Part shown: positions 4,959-13,072 of the stretch, piece after piece | How the letters are laid out: the number at the start of each line of letters is the position of its first letter | Position numbering within the stretch: position 1 is the stretch's first letter | Assembly (NCBI GenBank): GCA_036653215.1 | Contig: JAVVUK010000029.1 | Coordinates: 1 to 17,322, forward strand | Length of the DNA: 17,322 nucleotides | From: JADFUS01 sp036653215 | GTDB lineage: Bacteria; Bacteroidota; Bacteroidia; Bacteroidales; Rikenellaceae | Direction: 5' to 3' | Position numbers and translations under genes: made by a program | Notes under the pieces: generated by a model | Told to the model about the DNA's origin: nothing | What the model saw: only the letters and a program-made list of their open reading frames with translations | Database searches by the model: none

Positions 4959-7754
4959 TTAAAGGTATTTTGCGGTGTAGCTTCTTTTGTTTAACATCAA
5001 CCCAGCTCTGTCACCTGCATATATAAGTTCTCCGCCTTTATCACCACCTTCGCATCCTATCTCTATTATGTGATCGGCACATCTGATGACATCTAAGTTG
5101 TGTTCAATAACAATAATGCTATTGCCACGATCTACGAGTTTATTAAGAGCGTGTAGTAATATCTTTATGTCTTCAAAATGAAGTCCCGTTGTGGGCTCAT
5201 CAAAGATAAATAGAGTGTTTCCGGTATCTCTTTTGCTTAGCTCGGCAGCCAACTTTATACGTTGGCTCTCTCCGCCAGAAAGAGTTGTACAAGGCTGACC
5301 TAATGTTATATATCCAAGCCCCACGTCCATAAGTGCCGAGAGTTTATTTTTTATATTTGGTATCGCTTCAAAGAAAACAAGAGCATCGCTTATTGTCATT
5401 TCTAAAACGTCGTATATCGTTTTCCCTTTAAATCGTACTTTTAGAGTTTCCGGGTTATATCGTTTTCCGTTACAAGTAGGACACGTCACATATACATCGG
5501 GAAGAAAGTTCATCTCGATTGTTTTAATGCCTGCTCCGGCACAATCTTCACATCGTCCGCCCTTTACTTTGAACGAGAAACGACCTGCCTTAAAACCTCT
5601 TGTTTTTGCGTCTACTGTTTGCTCAAATATGTTACGTATGTCTGTCATAACCCCTGTATATGTTGCAGGGTTACTTCTTGGACTTCTGCCTATTGGAGAT
5701 TGATCTACCGTTACTATTTTATCTATATTTTCAACTCCTTCAACAGATTTATATTCTAAAGGAGTGTCGAAAGTACGAAATATAGTTCTTGACACTAAAG
5801 GTCTCAATGTCCCGTTTATAGGGGTCGATTTGCCACTGCCACTAACCCCTGTGACACATATAAAAACTCCTAAAGGAAAGGTTACATCTATGTCTTTCAA
5901 GTTGTTACCTTTTGCTCCTAAAAGCTTTATATATTTCCCATTTCCTTTTCGTGGTGAGTTGTTAGAAACAATAACTTTCTTGCCGCTAAGATAATCGGCT
6001 GTTATACTGCCGCTATTTAGTAGGTCTTTCATGGTGCCACACGAGATTATCTCACCGCCATTTTTCCCTGCTCCATAGCCAACATCTATTATATGATCGG
6101 CATTTTGCATCATCTCCTGATCGTGTTCTACAACGATTACAGTATTTCCCATATCACGAAGTTTTTTGAGGGAATTGATGAGTTTTATATTGTCTCTTTG
6201 GTGCAGTCCTATACTTGGCTCATCGAGGATGTAAGTTACATTTACGAGTTTTGTACCTATCTGTGTTGCCAAGCGTATACGTTGGCTCTCTCCGCCAGAA
6301 AGTGTTGTTGCTCCACGACTTAGTGATAGGTATTCAAGACCCACATCTATAAGAAAAGAGGCACGTTCACTAATCTCTGTTATTATCTCACGAGCGATTT
6401 TTTTATTTTTTGTAGATAGCTTCTCATCAATGCTATCAATCCACTCTTTGAGCTTTGATATGCTCATCTGTGATACTTCACCAATGTTTTTACCGTCTAT
6501 TTTAAAAGATAACGATTGTTTGTTGAGTCTCATGCCGTTACATACTTCACAACGAGCATGACGCACAAATTGGCTCTTCCATTTATCACCTTTTTTTACA
6601 TTTTCATCGTCTATACTTTTCTCTATCTCTCCGATTACTCCTTTCCACAAAATAAGATGAGCTCCTCCGATAAATCCCAAATCACGAGATTCTATTTTTA
6701 GAGGTGTAGAGTCGCCATTGATAATTATGTTTAACATATCATCATCATAGCTGCTGATAGGTTCGGATAGAGATATGTCGTAACGACGAGCAAGAGCGTC
6801 AAGAAGGACAAAAGTTATGTTTTTCTTACGTTTGCCAATCGGAGTGATGCCTCCGTCGTTTATAGATATGGAATTGTTAGGTATTATCTTATCTACATCA
6901 AATATGGCACGTTCACCAAGACCATTACACGCTGTGCAAGCACCTTGTGGTGAGTTAAAAGAGAAGTTGTGAGGCGCAGGCTCATCATACGCAAGTCCAG
7001 TTGTGGGGCACATAAGATTACGGCTGTAAAAGCGTATCGAGCTGTCAGAGAAGTTGTATATACTCATCGTACCTTTGCCATAAGTCATTGCCTTGTCGAT
7101 GCTCTTTATAAGGCGTGAACCGTCTAAATCTTCAACTATAAGCCTATCTACTACAAGATCAATATGGTGCACCTTATATCTGTCTAAGGTCATGCCAAGC
7201 TCTATTTCTTTTACGACACCGTCTATGTTAGCATATAAAAATCCCTTTTTTAATAAAGACTCAAATAATTCACGATAATGTCCTTTACGTCCTCGAATAA
7301 GAGGAGACATTATGGCTATTTTCTCACCGCTATATCTCTCTTGTATAAGTTTTTGTATGTCGTCATCGCTATATTTCACCATTTCCTCACCTGTCTCCCA
7401 TGAATAAGCTGTTGCAGCACGAGCATAAAGAAGACGTAAGAAGTCGTTTATTTCGGTCACAGTTCCCACTGTTGATCTGGGGTTGCGATTTGTGGTTTTT
7501 TGCTCAATGGCAACAACGGGGCTGAGACCTTCTATCTTGTCGACATCGGGACGTTCCATGTTACCAACAAATTGACGTGAATATGAAGATAAAGTCTCCA
7601 TAAAACGCCTCTGACCTTCCGCATATATGGTATCAAATGCTAATGAAGACTTGCCGCTACCCGAAAGACCTGTTATTACGGTTAACGAGTTGCTCGGTAT
7701 CTCTACATTTATATTTTTCAGGTTATGCACCCTTGCACCAAATACTTTGATCAT
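4959..7754 (-). CDS. uvrA: UvrA, excinuclease ABC subunit A
   Basis: Damage-sensing ATPase of nucleotide excision repair; it scans DNA as a dimer and loads UvrB at lesions. At 931 aa it is of normal length. Two ABC modules are seen. The first has Walker A GLSGSGKS (Lys35), signature TLSGGESQRIRLA (about 483) and Walker B DEPSIGLHQ (about 508). The second has Walker A GVSGSGKS (Lys642), signature TLSGGESQRIKLA (about 823) and DEPTTGLHF (about 850). The C-terminal zinc finger CEDC...CPTC starts at Cys735. In the insertion region CPTT replaces the usual CPxC, a form I recall from other Bacteroidota. An oddity is Pro645 directly after GKST in the second P-loop, where Leu is usual. The ATG overlaps the stop of the permease gene by 4 bases (ATGA). 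Bacteroidota often carry more than one UvrA, so this may be one of two. Confidence 0.93.
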   Translation of the reverse strand: MIKVFGARVHNLKNINVEIPSNSLTVITGLSGSGKSSLAFDTIYAEGQRRFMETLSSYSRQFVGNMERPDVDKIEGLSPVVAIEQKTTNRNPRSTVGTVTEINDFLRLLYARAATAYSWETGEEMVKYSDDDIQKLIQERYSGEKIAIMSPLIRGRKGHYRELFESLLKKGFLYANIDGVVKEIELGMTLDRYKVHHIDLVVDRLIVEDLDGSRLIKSIDKAMTYGKGTMSIYNFSDSSIRFYSRNLMCPTTGLAYDEPAPHNFSFNSPQGACTACNGLGERAIFDVDKIIPNNSISINDGGITPIGKRKKNITFVLLDALARRYDISLSEPISSYDDDMLNIIINGDSTPLKIESRDLGFIGGAHLILWKGVIGEIEKSIDDENVKKGDKWKSQFVRHARCEVCNGMRLNKQSLSFKIDGKNIGEVSQMSISKLKEWIDSIDEKLSTKNKKIAREIITEISERASFLIDVGLEYLSLSRGATTLSGGESQRIRLATQIGTKLVNVTYILDEPSIGLHQRDNIKLINSLKKLRDMGNTVIVVEHDQEMMQNADHIIDVGYGAGKNGGEIISCGTMKDLLNSGSITADYLSGKKVIVSNNSPRKGNGKYIKLLGAKGNNLKDIDVTFPLGVFICVTGVSGSGKSTPINGTLRPLVSRTIFRTFDTPLEYKSVEGVENIDKIVTVDQSPIGRSPRSNPATYTGVMTDIRNIFEQTVDAKTRGFKAGRFSFKVKGGRCEDCAGAGIKTIEMNFLPDVYVTCPTCNGKRYNPETLKVRFKGKTIYDVLEMTISDALVFFEAIPNIKNKLSALMDVGLGYITLGQPCTTLSGGESQRIKLAAELSKRDTGNTLFIFDEPTTGLHFEDIKILLHALNKLVDRGNSIIVIEHNLDVIRCADHIIEIGCEGGDKGGELIYAGDRAGLMLNKRSYTAKYL

Positions 7755-8527
7755 AAATTTTTAAGTAAAGTAAACACGCCCTGTTTATATAACATATTTG
7801 TTAGTGAAACAACTATCATAATAACCATAATCCACCTAATATATTTTACACCTAAGGCTGTTGCGTGTCGAGAAGCCATATAGGCTCCTATCATGTTTCC
7901 TATTGCGTGGACAAAGCCGAAAGTGTAGTTTATGTTATCGTGTATTATAAAGGGGATTATTGCTACGGTAGACAAGATAAGTGCCGAAAATGCCTTTAGG
8001 GCATTTGCTCTTATTATATCATAACCAAGTCCAAACATAAATATGGCAAGCATCATATAACCAACGCCAACATATATCGACCCTGCATAAAGACCAATAA
8101 GAAGCAAGATTATGTTGTGTCTTATGGTAGGTCTGCGGTTTAATCCGTCATTTGCCCTTTCCATTACAGATTTTTTACCAAAGACCATCACAAGTGAAAA
8201 CAACCCGCCTAAAGTGAATAATAGCGTCAGCAACGCCTCCGGGCATATATTTGCAAACATAGCACCGAATATAGAGCCTATGCCCATAGGCACAAATAGA
8301 CGAAAAGCTGCTTTTAAGTTTATCAGCTTTTGACGACGAAACTCTATTGTAGAAACTAAGTTTTGAAGGAAAATACAAATTCTATTTGTCCCTAAAGCAA
8401 CAGTGATAGGCATACCAAAAGCAACTAATACAGAGGTCGATATTATTACTCCGCCTGCTGCATATGTGTTTACTATACCGACAAGGATGCCTGAGGATAT
8501 AAGTATAATTATTGTTATAATGTCCAT
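7751..8527 (-). CDS. TauE/SafE-family membrane permease (258 aa)
   Basis: Integral membrane protein of the TauE/SafE group, whose members move sulfite, sulfonates or other small organic anions. The family's N-terminal half is clear: SSGILVGIVNTYAAGGVIIS (about residues 11-30), then PITVALGTNRICIFLQN with the usual GTNR turn. Seven or eight hydrophobic segments are spread over the length, and the second half repeats the first (YAGSIYVGVGYMMLAIF, about 148-164, parallels the N-terminal Gly-rich helix). The substrate cannot be told from sequence; many relatives have no known ligand. Its start overlaps the amidase gene by 13 bases and its stop overlaps uvrA by 4, so it is translated as the middle of the operon. 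Confidence 0.85.
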   Translation of the reverse strand: MDIITIIILISSGILVGIVNTYAAGGVIISTSVLVAFGMPITVALGTNRICIFLQNLVSTIEFRRQKLINLKAAFRLFVPMGIGSIFGAMFANICPEALLTLLFTLGGLFSLVMVFGKKSVMERANDGLNRRPTIRHNIILLLIGLYAGSIYVGVGYMMLAIFMFGLGYDIIRANALKAFSALILSTVAIIPFIIHDNINYTFGFVHAIGNMIGAYMASRHATALGVKYIRWIMVIMIVVSLTNMLYKQGVFTLLKNL

Positions 8528-9276
8528 TTATCGGCATCTAAGTATGCAGGAAAGTCGCTTCTAAATTTTTTAAGGCTTTCTATGTTTATATCTGCTTTGA
8601 TTATACATTCTTTACTTGGTTCACACATGGCGATAGGCTCGCCTTTGAAATCATATATTGCTGAGTCACCGCTATATTCGTTTTTAGGATCTCTGCCCAC
8701 ACGATTACAACATATTGTATAACATTGATTTTCTATGGCACGTGCTACTGCAAGGCTCTTCCAAGGGTATGACCTTACAGAAGGCCAAGAGGCAACATAA
8801 ATCAACATATCGTAGTCGTTTTTGTTGCGTGACCATACCGGAAAACGTAAGTCGTAACATATAAGAGGCATTATTCTCCAACCTTTATATTCGATAATTA
8901 CTCTTTCATTCCCCATAGAATATACCTTTTCTTCGCCAGCCATACGAAAAAGGTGACGTTTGTCATATTTTGTTATTTTCCCGTCGGGGGTGGCAAAAAG
9001 AAGCCTGTTATAATAATTCCCCTGTTCAGATATGACGATACTTCCAACAATAGCTGTATTATATTTTCGAGCACTATCTTTTATCCAAGCAACAGTTTCT
9101 CCATTCATTGTTTCTGAAACTTCTGTTGGCTTCATGGTAAAACCGGTAGAGAACATCTCTGGCAGAACAACTATATCTGCTTCCGAAGCCTCATGCTCTA
9201 ATAAAAAATTAATTTTTTCCCTGTTCTTTTGAGGCTCTTTCCATTGAGTATCAAGCTGTAATACGACTATTTTCAT
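8515..9276 (-). CDS. Nitrilase-family omega-amidase, YafV type (253 aa)
   Basis: Cytoplasmic carbon-nitrogen hydrolase. The nitrilase triad is intact: Glu40 in VVLPEMFSTGF, Lys106 in YDKRHLFRMAGE and Cys140 in LICYDLRFPVWSRN. The KRHLFRMA and CYDLRFPVWSRN blocks match the YafV/Nit2 omega-amidase branch, which hydrolyses 2-oxoglutaramate or 2-oxosuccinamate to the keto acid and ammonia. That closes the glutamine-transaminase route and recycles the methionine keto acid. Other nitrilase branches (carbamoylase, apolipoprotein acyltransferase) are unlikely given the motifs and the lack of membrane segments. It is the first gene of the minus-strand operon with the permease, uvrA and the RNA methyltransferase. 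Relatives vary in substrate, so the exact one is inferred. Confidence 0.87.
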   Translation of the reverse strand: MKIVVLQLDTQWKEPQKNREKINFLLEHEASEADIVVLPEMFSTGFTMKPTEVSETMNGETVAWIKDSARKYNTAIVGSIVISEQGNYYNRLLFATPDGKITKYDKRHLFRMAGEEKVYSMGNERVIIEYKGWRIMPLICYDLRFPVWSRNKNDYDMLIYVASWPSVRSYPWKSLAVARAIENQCYTICCNRVGRDPKNEYSGDSAIYDFKGEPIAMCEPSKECIIKADINIESLKKFRSDFPAYLDADKWTL

Positions 9277-9301
9277 AAAAATATAAATAAAATATAACCC
9301 T

Positions 9302-9339
9302 TAAAGATAGTGCTTTTATTTATAAAAAGAGTACCTTTG
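9302..9339. promoter_or_regulatory. Divergent promoter elements between the amidase operon and the CvfB-like gene
   Basis: The 84-base gap carries TACCTTTG at 9332-9339 on the plus strand, a full TAnnTTTG match 21 bases before the ATG at 9361. On the minus strand it carries TATCTTTA (9302-9309), a 7 of 8 match for the amidase operon. Neither has a good -33 TTG, so both are moderate calls. Confidence 0.45.
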
Positions 9340-9360
9340 TAGGAAGAAAAAAATAATAGG

Positions 9361-10215
9361 ATGTTTATCATAGGACAATTACAGAAACTTTATATAAATC
9401 GTTTCACCCCTCAAGGCGCATATATGATTTCCAATTTGGAAGATAGGGAACTTGAGGAGTTTGAGGAGGTGTTGCTTCCAAATAGGTATCTCACAGAAGA
9501 TATGGAGGTGGATACCGCTGTTGATGTGTTTATATATCACGACTCTGAAGACCGAATAGTAGCAACCACAGACACTCCTATTATTAAAGTCGGTGAGATA
9601 GCTCAACTTGAAGTCATAGACAATAGTCCATATGGTGTTTTCTTGGATTGGGGGCTTCCTAAAGATTTGTTTTTGCCATTTTCAAATCAGACTTTTCGTC
9701 CAAATGTAGGCGATTGGTGTGTCGTTTGTGCTTATGTAGACGATATGTCTGGGCGTATTGTGGCGACTATGAAGCTAAACAAATTTATCTCAAACACCGA
9801 TGTGTCAGACCTTAACGTGGCTGATGAGGTAAATATAGTCCTTGCTGAGCAAAACGACTATGGCTTTCGTTGCGTTATAGACAACAAACATTGGGGTATG
9901 GTATATACAAATCAGATTTTCAAAGAGGTCTATATCGGTGATATGATGAAGGGGTATATATCTAAAATCACAGAGGAAAATAGGGTAGATGTATCGCTTC
10001 AACCAACTGGAAGACGTCAAGTAGAGGAGTCTTCAACGACAATATTAAAGCTTCTCGACAAGGGAAATGGCGTTTTATATCTTGGTGATAAAAGTTCTCC
10101 AGAGAAAATATATGATCAAACCTTTTTAAGTAAGAAAATGTTTAAAAGAGGTATCGGAGTGCTCCTTAAGCAAGGTCGAATTAAAATTGAAGATGAAAAA
10201 ATAGAACTTTTATAA
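9361..10215 (+). CDS. CvfB-like S1 RNA-binding protein (284 aa)
   Basis: Cytoplasmic nucleic-acid-binding protein of the CvfB/YitL type. The arrangement fits: an N-terminal S1-like barrel (about residues 1-70, with LEDRELEEFEEVLLPNRYL), a second S1 repeat (GEIAQLEVIDNSPYGVFLDWGLPKDLFLP in part, about 77-105), a third (about 148-215), and a C-terminal winged helix (about 225-284). In Staphylococcus aureus CvfB binds RNA and affects virulence-factor expression; no such role can be assumed here. The ATG lies 21 bases after a -7 element, with only a weak AGG before it. Length is normal for the family. The gene diverges from the amidase operon and runs toward purA. Confidence 0.8.
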   Translation: MFIIGQLQKLYINRFTPQGAYMISNLEDRELEEFEEVLLPNRYLTEDMEVDTAVDVFIYHDSEDRIVATTDTPIIKVGEIAQLEVIDNSPYGVFLDWGLPKDLFLPFSNQTFRPNVGDWCVVCAYVDDMSGRIVATMKLNKFISNTDVSDLNVADEVNIVLAEQNDYGFRCVIDNKHWGMVYTNQIFKEVYIGDMMKGYISKITEENRVDVSLQPTGRRQVEESSTTILKLLDKGNGVLYLGDKSSPEKIYDQTFLSKKMFKRGIGVLLKQGRIKIEDEKIELL

Positions 10216-10338
10216 ATCTATTTAAAATAAATTATATACTTTTACAGTCGCTAATAAACCGTTTATGTTTTAACATTTGCTATGTTTTTTAGCGTTAGTT
10301 GAATAAATTCTTTACGTTACATAATAATACAAAATAAA

Positions 10339-11601
10339 ATGAGAGGTACAGATGTAGTTTTAGGTCTCCAATGGGGCGATGAAGGGAAAGGAAAAGTTGT
10401 AGATGTCCTTACTCCAAAGTATAATGTCATTGCACGTTTTCAAGGAGGTCCTAATGCGGGGCATACTTTAAAATTCAACGGTAAAACATACGTTCTTCAC
10501 ACTATTCCGTCGGGTATTTTCCACAAAGATTCTTTGAACATTATAGGTAATGGTGTCGTCCTTGATCCTGTTATCTTTGCAAAAGAGATAGACAATCTCG
10601 AAAGTAGTGGAGAGGCTCTCGGTAGGCTTTTAGTATCTAAAAAGGCTCACCTCATCTTACCTACGCACCGTATCTTAGATGCTGCAAGTGAGGCTTCAAA
10701 AGGTAAAACTAAGATCGGATCTACATTGAAAGGTATAGGACCTACATATATGGATAAGACTGGTCGTAACGGTCTTCGTGTTGGTGATACTTTGTCTCCA
10801 CAGTTTATGGAACGTTATAACACCCTTAAAACTAAGCATATAAATATGCTTAAGCAATATGATTTTGAATATGACATTACCGAATATGAGGCAGAATGGT
10901 TTGCCGGCATTGAGGTGCTTAAGCGTTTTGAGATAATAGATAGTGAACAAGCGGTAAACGATATTATGTCTAAAGGTGAGCGTATCTTAGCTGAAGGAGC
11001 TCAAGGTTCACTTCTTGATATAGACTTTGGTACTTATCCTTTCGTAACCTCTTCAAACACTGTTTGTGCTGGTGTATGTACAGGTCTTGGCGTTGCTCCT
11101 ACAAAAATAGGAGATGTGTTTGGGATCTTTAAAGCATATTGCACAAGGGTTGGTAGCGGTCCTTTCCCTACTGAGCTTTTTGACAATGTAGGTAAAGATA
11201 TGGCGCAGATTGGTAATGAGTTTGGCTCAACAACAGGTCGTCAACGTCGTTGTGGATGGATAGACATGGTGGCTCTTAAATATTCAGTTATGATAAACGG
11301 TGTAACACAACTTATCATGATGAAAGCCGATGTAATGAATACCTTTAAGACCATAAAAGCAGCCGTCGCTTATGAGATTGATGGTAAACAAGAAACATCG
11401 TTCCCTTTTGAGTCATGTGCTGAGATAAAGCCTATATATAAAGAGTTTAAAGGTTGGAATTGTGATATTAACAATGTGAGAAACTACAAAGATTTCCCTA
11501 TTGAACTTAAAGAATATATAGAGTTTATAGAAAAAGAATGTGGCGTTCCTGTTAAGATAATATCAGTAGGTCCAGATCGTGAAGAGACAATAATAAGATA
11601 A
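10339..11601 (+). CDS. purA: Adenylosuccinate synthetase
   Basis: Joins IMP and aspartate using GTP to make adenylosuccinate, the first committed step to AMP. The GTP-binding N-terminus GLQWGDEGKGKVVDVL starts at residue 9 and carries the catalytic Asp14. FQGGPNAGHT supplies the catalytic His42. Further signatures are GIGPTYMDK, EGAQGSLLDIDFGTYPFVTSS, and STTGRQRRCGW in the second half. The length of 420 aa is just under the usual 423-432, with no gaps in the motifs. The gap after the CvfB-like gene is 123 bases. No convincing TAnnTTTG/TTG pair was found in it, so the promoter is undecided. A strong terminator follows. Confidence 0.96.
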   Translation: MRGTDVVLGLQWGDEGKGKVVDVLTPKYNVIARFQGGPNAGHTLKFNGKTYVLHTIPSGIFHKDSLNIIGNGVVLDPVIFAKEIDNLESSGEALGRLLVSKKAHLILPTHRILDAASEASKGKTKIGSTLKGIGPTYMDKTGRNGLRVGDTLSPQFMERYNTLKTKHINMLKQYDFEYDITEYEAEWFAGIEVLKRFEIIDSEQAVNDIMSKGERILAEGAQGSLLDIDFGTYPFVTSSNTVCAGVCTGLGVAPTKIGDVFGIFKAYCTRVGSGPFPTELFDNVGKDMAQIGNEFGSTTGRQRRCGWIDMVALKYSVMINGVTQLIMMKADVMNTFKTIKAAVAYEIDGKQETSFPFESCAEIKPIYKEFKGWNCDINNVRNYKDFPIELKEYIEFIEKECGVPVKIISVGPDREETIIR

Positions 11602-11614
11602 GTTAATATAATAT

Positions 11615-11650
11615 AAAAATCCGTTCAAGATTAATTTTGAACGGATTTTT
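11615..11650. terminator. Bidirectional terminator between purA and the OsmC gene
   Basis: AAAAATCCGTTCAA (11615-11628) pairs perfectly with 11637-11650 around an 8-base loop. A-runs and T-runs on both sides give a T-tail on either strand, so it serves purA from the left and the convergent OsmC gene (ending at 11669) from the right. Confidence 0.88.
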
Positions 11651-11668
11651 TATATATAGAAAAGACAC

Positions 11669-12079
11669 TTATCCTTTATATTTAAATGTGATAGTCTGTT
11701 TAAGGTCAGGATGTAGAGAGCCGGCAACAGGGCATTCTTTAGCTGAAAGTTCTAAAATACGCTTTACCTTAGGTTCGTAGTCGTGTGGAAATGTAGCTTC
11801 TATCTTTATTTCGGCAATGCGACGAGGAGATGTAGCCATCACCTTTTCAATCTGTAATGTCGTTCCATCTATGTCAAAGCCATGTGTCTTAGCGGCTATG
11901 CCCATTATTGTAAGCATACAACTACCAAGAGCTGATGCCACCATGTCTGTGGGAGAGAAAAATTCACCACGTCCATTGTTGTCAAGTGGCGCATCTGTAA
12001 TGATTTTATTCCCCGAAAGGATGTGCGTAATTTCAGTACGCAAATTCCCCAAATAAGTTGTTTTTGCTGTTATCGCCAT
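11669..12079 (-). CDS. OsmC-family thiol protein (136 aa)
   Basis: Member of the OsmC/Ohr fold, whose paired cysteines reduce organic or lipid hydroperoxides. The two conserved Cys are present: Cys54 in ALGSCMLTIMG and Cys116 in ECPVAGSLHP. The motif FSPTDMVASALGSC is typical of the OsmC/YhfA side of the family rather than of Ohr. The start is placed at the ATG at 12077-12079 (MAITAKTTYLG). An open frame runs 33 codons further upstream, but that part lies inside the NifX-like gene and has no resemblance to OsmC. The chosen ATG is 13 bases after the stop of the NifX-like gene, so the two form an operon. The physiological substrate cannot be told. Confidence 0.85.
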   Translation of the reverse strand: MAITAKTTYLGNLRTEITHILSGNKIITDAPLDNNGRGEFFSPTDMVASALGSCMLTIMGIAAKTHGFDIDGTTLQIEKVMATSPRRIAEIKIEATFPHDYEPKVKRILELSAKECPVAGSLHPDLKQTITFKYKG

Positions 12080-12092
12080 AGCTTTAGTGTTT

Positions 12093-12476
12093 TTATTTGT
12101 TATGACTGCACACATGACCATCACTGCCGTCGCCATGACTTGTACAGCCAATTCCAGAGTCTGTGATCTTGCCTGCAAGGAAGTCGTTCAGAACAGCGGT
12201 CACCTCGCCATTACATCCTCTAAATACCTTTATGCCGTGCATACTAAGTTTCTCTAATGCACCTTGTCCCATACTGCCAGCAAGCATCACTTGAACGCCG
12301 TCAGTTTGTAAAATAGAGGCTATGTTGCTTTTACAGCCACATCCTTGTGGCGAAGGCATCGTCTTTTGTTCTAAAATCTTTTTATCGTCACCAATTGTGT
12401 AAATTGAGTAAAACTCGCAATGACCAAAGTGATCATCAACAACCGAACCACGTGTCGGAATAGCAATTTTTATCAT
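12093..12476 (-). CDS. NifX/NifB-type metallocluster-binding protein with Cys/His tail
   Basis: Small protein of the dinitrogenase iron-molybdenum cofactor-binding family. The fold markers are MIKIAIPTRGSVVDDHFGHC (residues 1-20), GCGCKSNIASIL (about 45-56) and VQVMLAGSMGQGALEKL (about 61-77). No nitrogenase genes are near; relatives without nitrogenase are common in anaerobes and probably handle Fe-S or Mo-type clusters or sense them. The C-terminal tail CTSHGDGSDGHVCSH (111-125) is rich in Cys, His and Asp and looks like an added metal-binding segment. It heads a two-gene operon with the OsmC protein, behind a good Bacteroidota promoter overlapped by a 19-bp dyad. Redox or metal control is suggested by these partners but not shown. 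Confidence 0.82.
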   Translation of the reverse strand: MIKIAIPTRGSVVDDHFGHCEFYSIYTIGDDKKILEQKTMPSPQGCGCKSNIASILQTDGVQVMLAGSMGQGALEKLSMHGIKVFRGCNGEVTAVLNDFLAGKITDSGIGCTSHGDGSDGHVCSHNK

Positions 12477-12516
12477 GTCTAAAATATTTTTAAATTTTAA
12501 AATTTTTATCTAATTA

Positions 12517-12548
12517 CAAAGTTAGTGATATATTGTTTCTAAAACAAT
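12517..12548 (-). promoter_or_regulatory. Promoter of the NifX-like/OsmC operon
   Basis: On the minus strand ATTG (12548-12545) is followed after 20 bp by TAACTTTG (12524-12517), a full TAnnTTTG match. Transcription would start near 12510, about 33 bases before the ATG at 12476. Confidence 0.65.
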
Positions 12549-12549
12549 A
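12531..12549. repeat. Operator-like dyad over the -33 element
   Basis: TATTGTTT (12531-12538) and AAACAATA (12542-12549) are exact inverted copies 3 bases apart. They cover the -33 element of the NifX-like/OsmC promoter, a position suited to a repressor or redox regulator. The binding protein is unknown. Confidence 0.45.
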
Positions 12550-12581
12550 AACACATTCTAAATTTAATATTTCCATTTGCT

Positions 12582-12597
12582 CATAATATATATTATG
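12582..12597. repeat. Perfect 16-bp palindrome
   Basis: CATAATAT followed directly by its complement ATATTATG. It lies between the cold-shock terminator and the NifX-like promoter and is flanked by ACATTCTA (12553-12560) and its inverted copy (12603-12610). No role is evident, and part of the symmetry may be simple AT alternation. Confidence 0.4.
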
Positions 12598-12620
12598 TTA
12601 AATAGAATGTATATCTAATT

Positions 12621-12656
12621 AAAAAAGGGTGTTGGTATACTTACCAACACCCTTTT
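12621..12656 (-). terminator. Terminator of the cold-shock gene
   Basis: A perfect 15-bp stem (12623-12637 with 12642-12656) has a 4-base loop. Read on the minus strand it ends in six T residues. It begins 28 bases after the cold-shock stop codon. Confidence 0.88.
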
Positions 12657-12684
12657 AAAGAGCTTTTAATATCTTAATTAGTAA

Positions 12685-12885
12685 TTAACCAATTATTTCA
12701 ACATTAATAGCCTGAGGTCCTTTGTTACCATTTTCGATTTCAAAAGAGACTTTTTGATTCTCCTCTAATCTTTTATAACCATCTAGGTTAATTCCAGAGA
12801 AGTGAACAAATACATCTTTGCCATCCTCAGCAGTGATGAAGCCGTAACCTTTTGCTCCATCAAACCATTTTACTTTACCTTCCAT
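12685..12885 (-). CDS. Cold-shock protein, single CSD (66 aa)
   Basis: Single-stranded nucleic-acid chaperone of the CspA type. The opening MEGKVKWFDGAKGYGFITAE includes the RNP1 motif KGYGFI (residues 12-17), and VFVHF (25-29) is RNP2. The whole protein is one five-stranded barrel of normal length. The start is the ATG at 12883-12885. A longer in-frame ATG at 12960 exists, but the promoter of the gene lies inside that extension, so it cannot be used. It is monocistronic with its own terminator. Family members melt RNA structure during cold or growth-phase change; which of these applies here is unknown. Confidence 0.93.
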   Translation of the reverse strand: MEGKVKWFDGAKGYGFITAEDGKDVFVHFSGINLDGYKRLEENQKVSFEIENGNKGPQAINVEIIG

Positions 12886-12917
12886 AAAAATTTGTTGTGT
12901 TTTAAAAAATACTTCCG

Positions 12918-12948
12918 CAAAGTAAAGTATATTATTCCGATTTACCAA
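12918..12948 (-). promoter_or_regulatory. Promoter of the cold-shock gene
   Basis: On the minus strand TTG (12948-12946) is followed after 20 bp by TTACTTTG (12925-12918), 7 of 8 to TAnnTTTG. The start would be near 12911, giving a leader of about 25 bases. Confidence 0.55.
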
Positions 12949-13072
12949 CTTCTTATTCATTTATTTTAATAATAATTTAAAATAATAGTTAAATAATTAA
13001 TAATCAACAGCATAGCTTTTATGTGAAATATTAAATATTTTACCTTAATTAGGTATTAACCAAAATTTTAGT

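Noticed and set aside
6961..7010. Missing cysteine in the first UvrA zinc region (CPTT instead of CPxC)
   Set aside because: I recall this form as common in Bacteroidota UvrA, so it is not a defect of this gene.
10216..10338. Riboswitch or purine operator before purA
   Set aside because: Only weak 5-bp dyads are present. No conserved purine-riboswitch core was seen.
12080..12178. 33-codon N-terminal extension of the OsmC protein
   Set aside because: Most of it is the NifX-like gene's C-terminal tail read in another frame. The OsmC fold starts at MAITAKT.
12886..12960. 25-codon N-terminal extension of the cold-shock protein
   Set aside because: The likely promoter (TTG-N20-TTACTTTG) lies inside it, and the family begins at MEGKVKWF.
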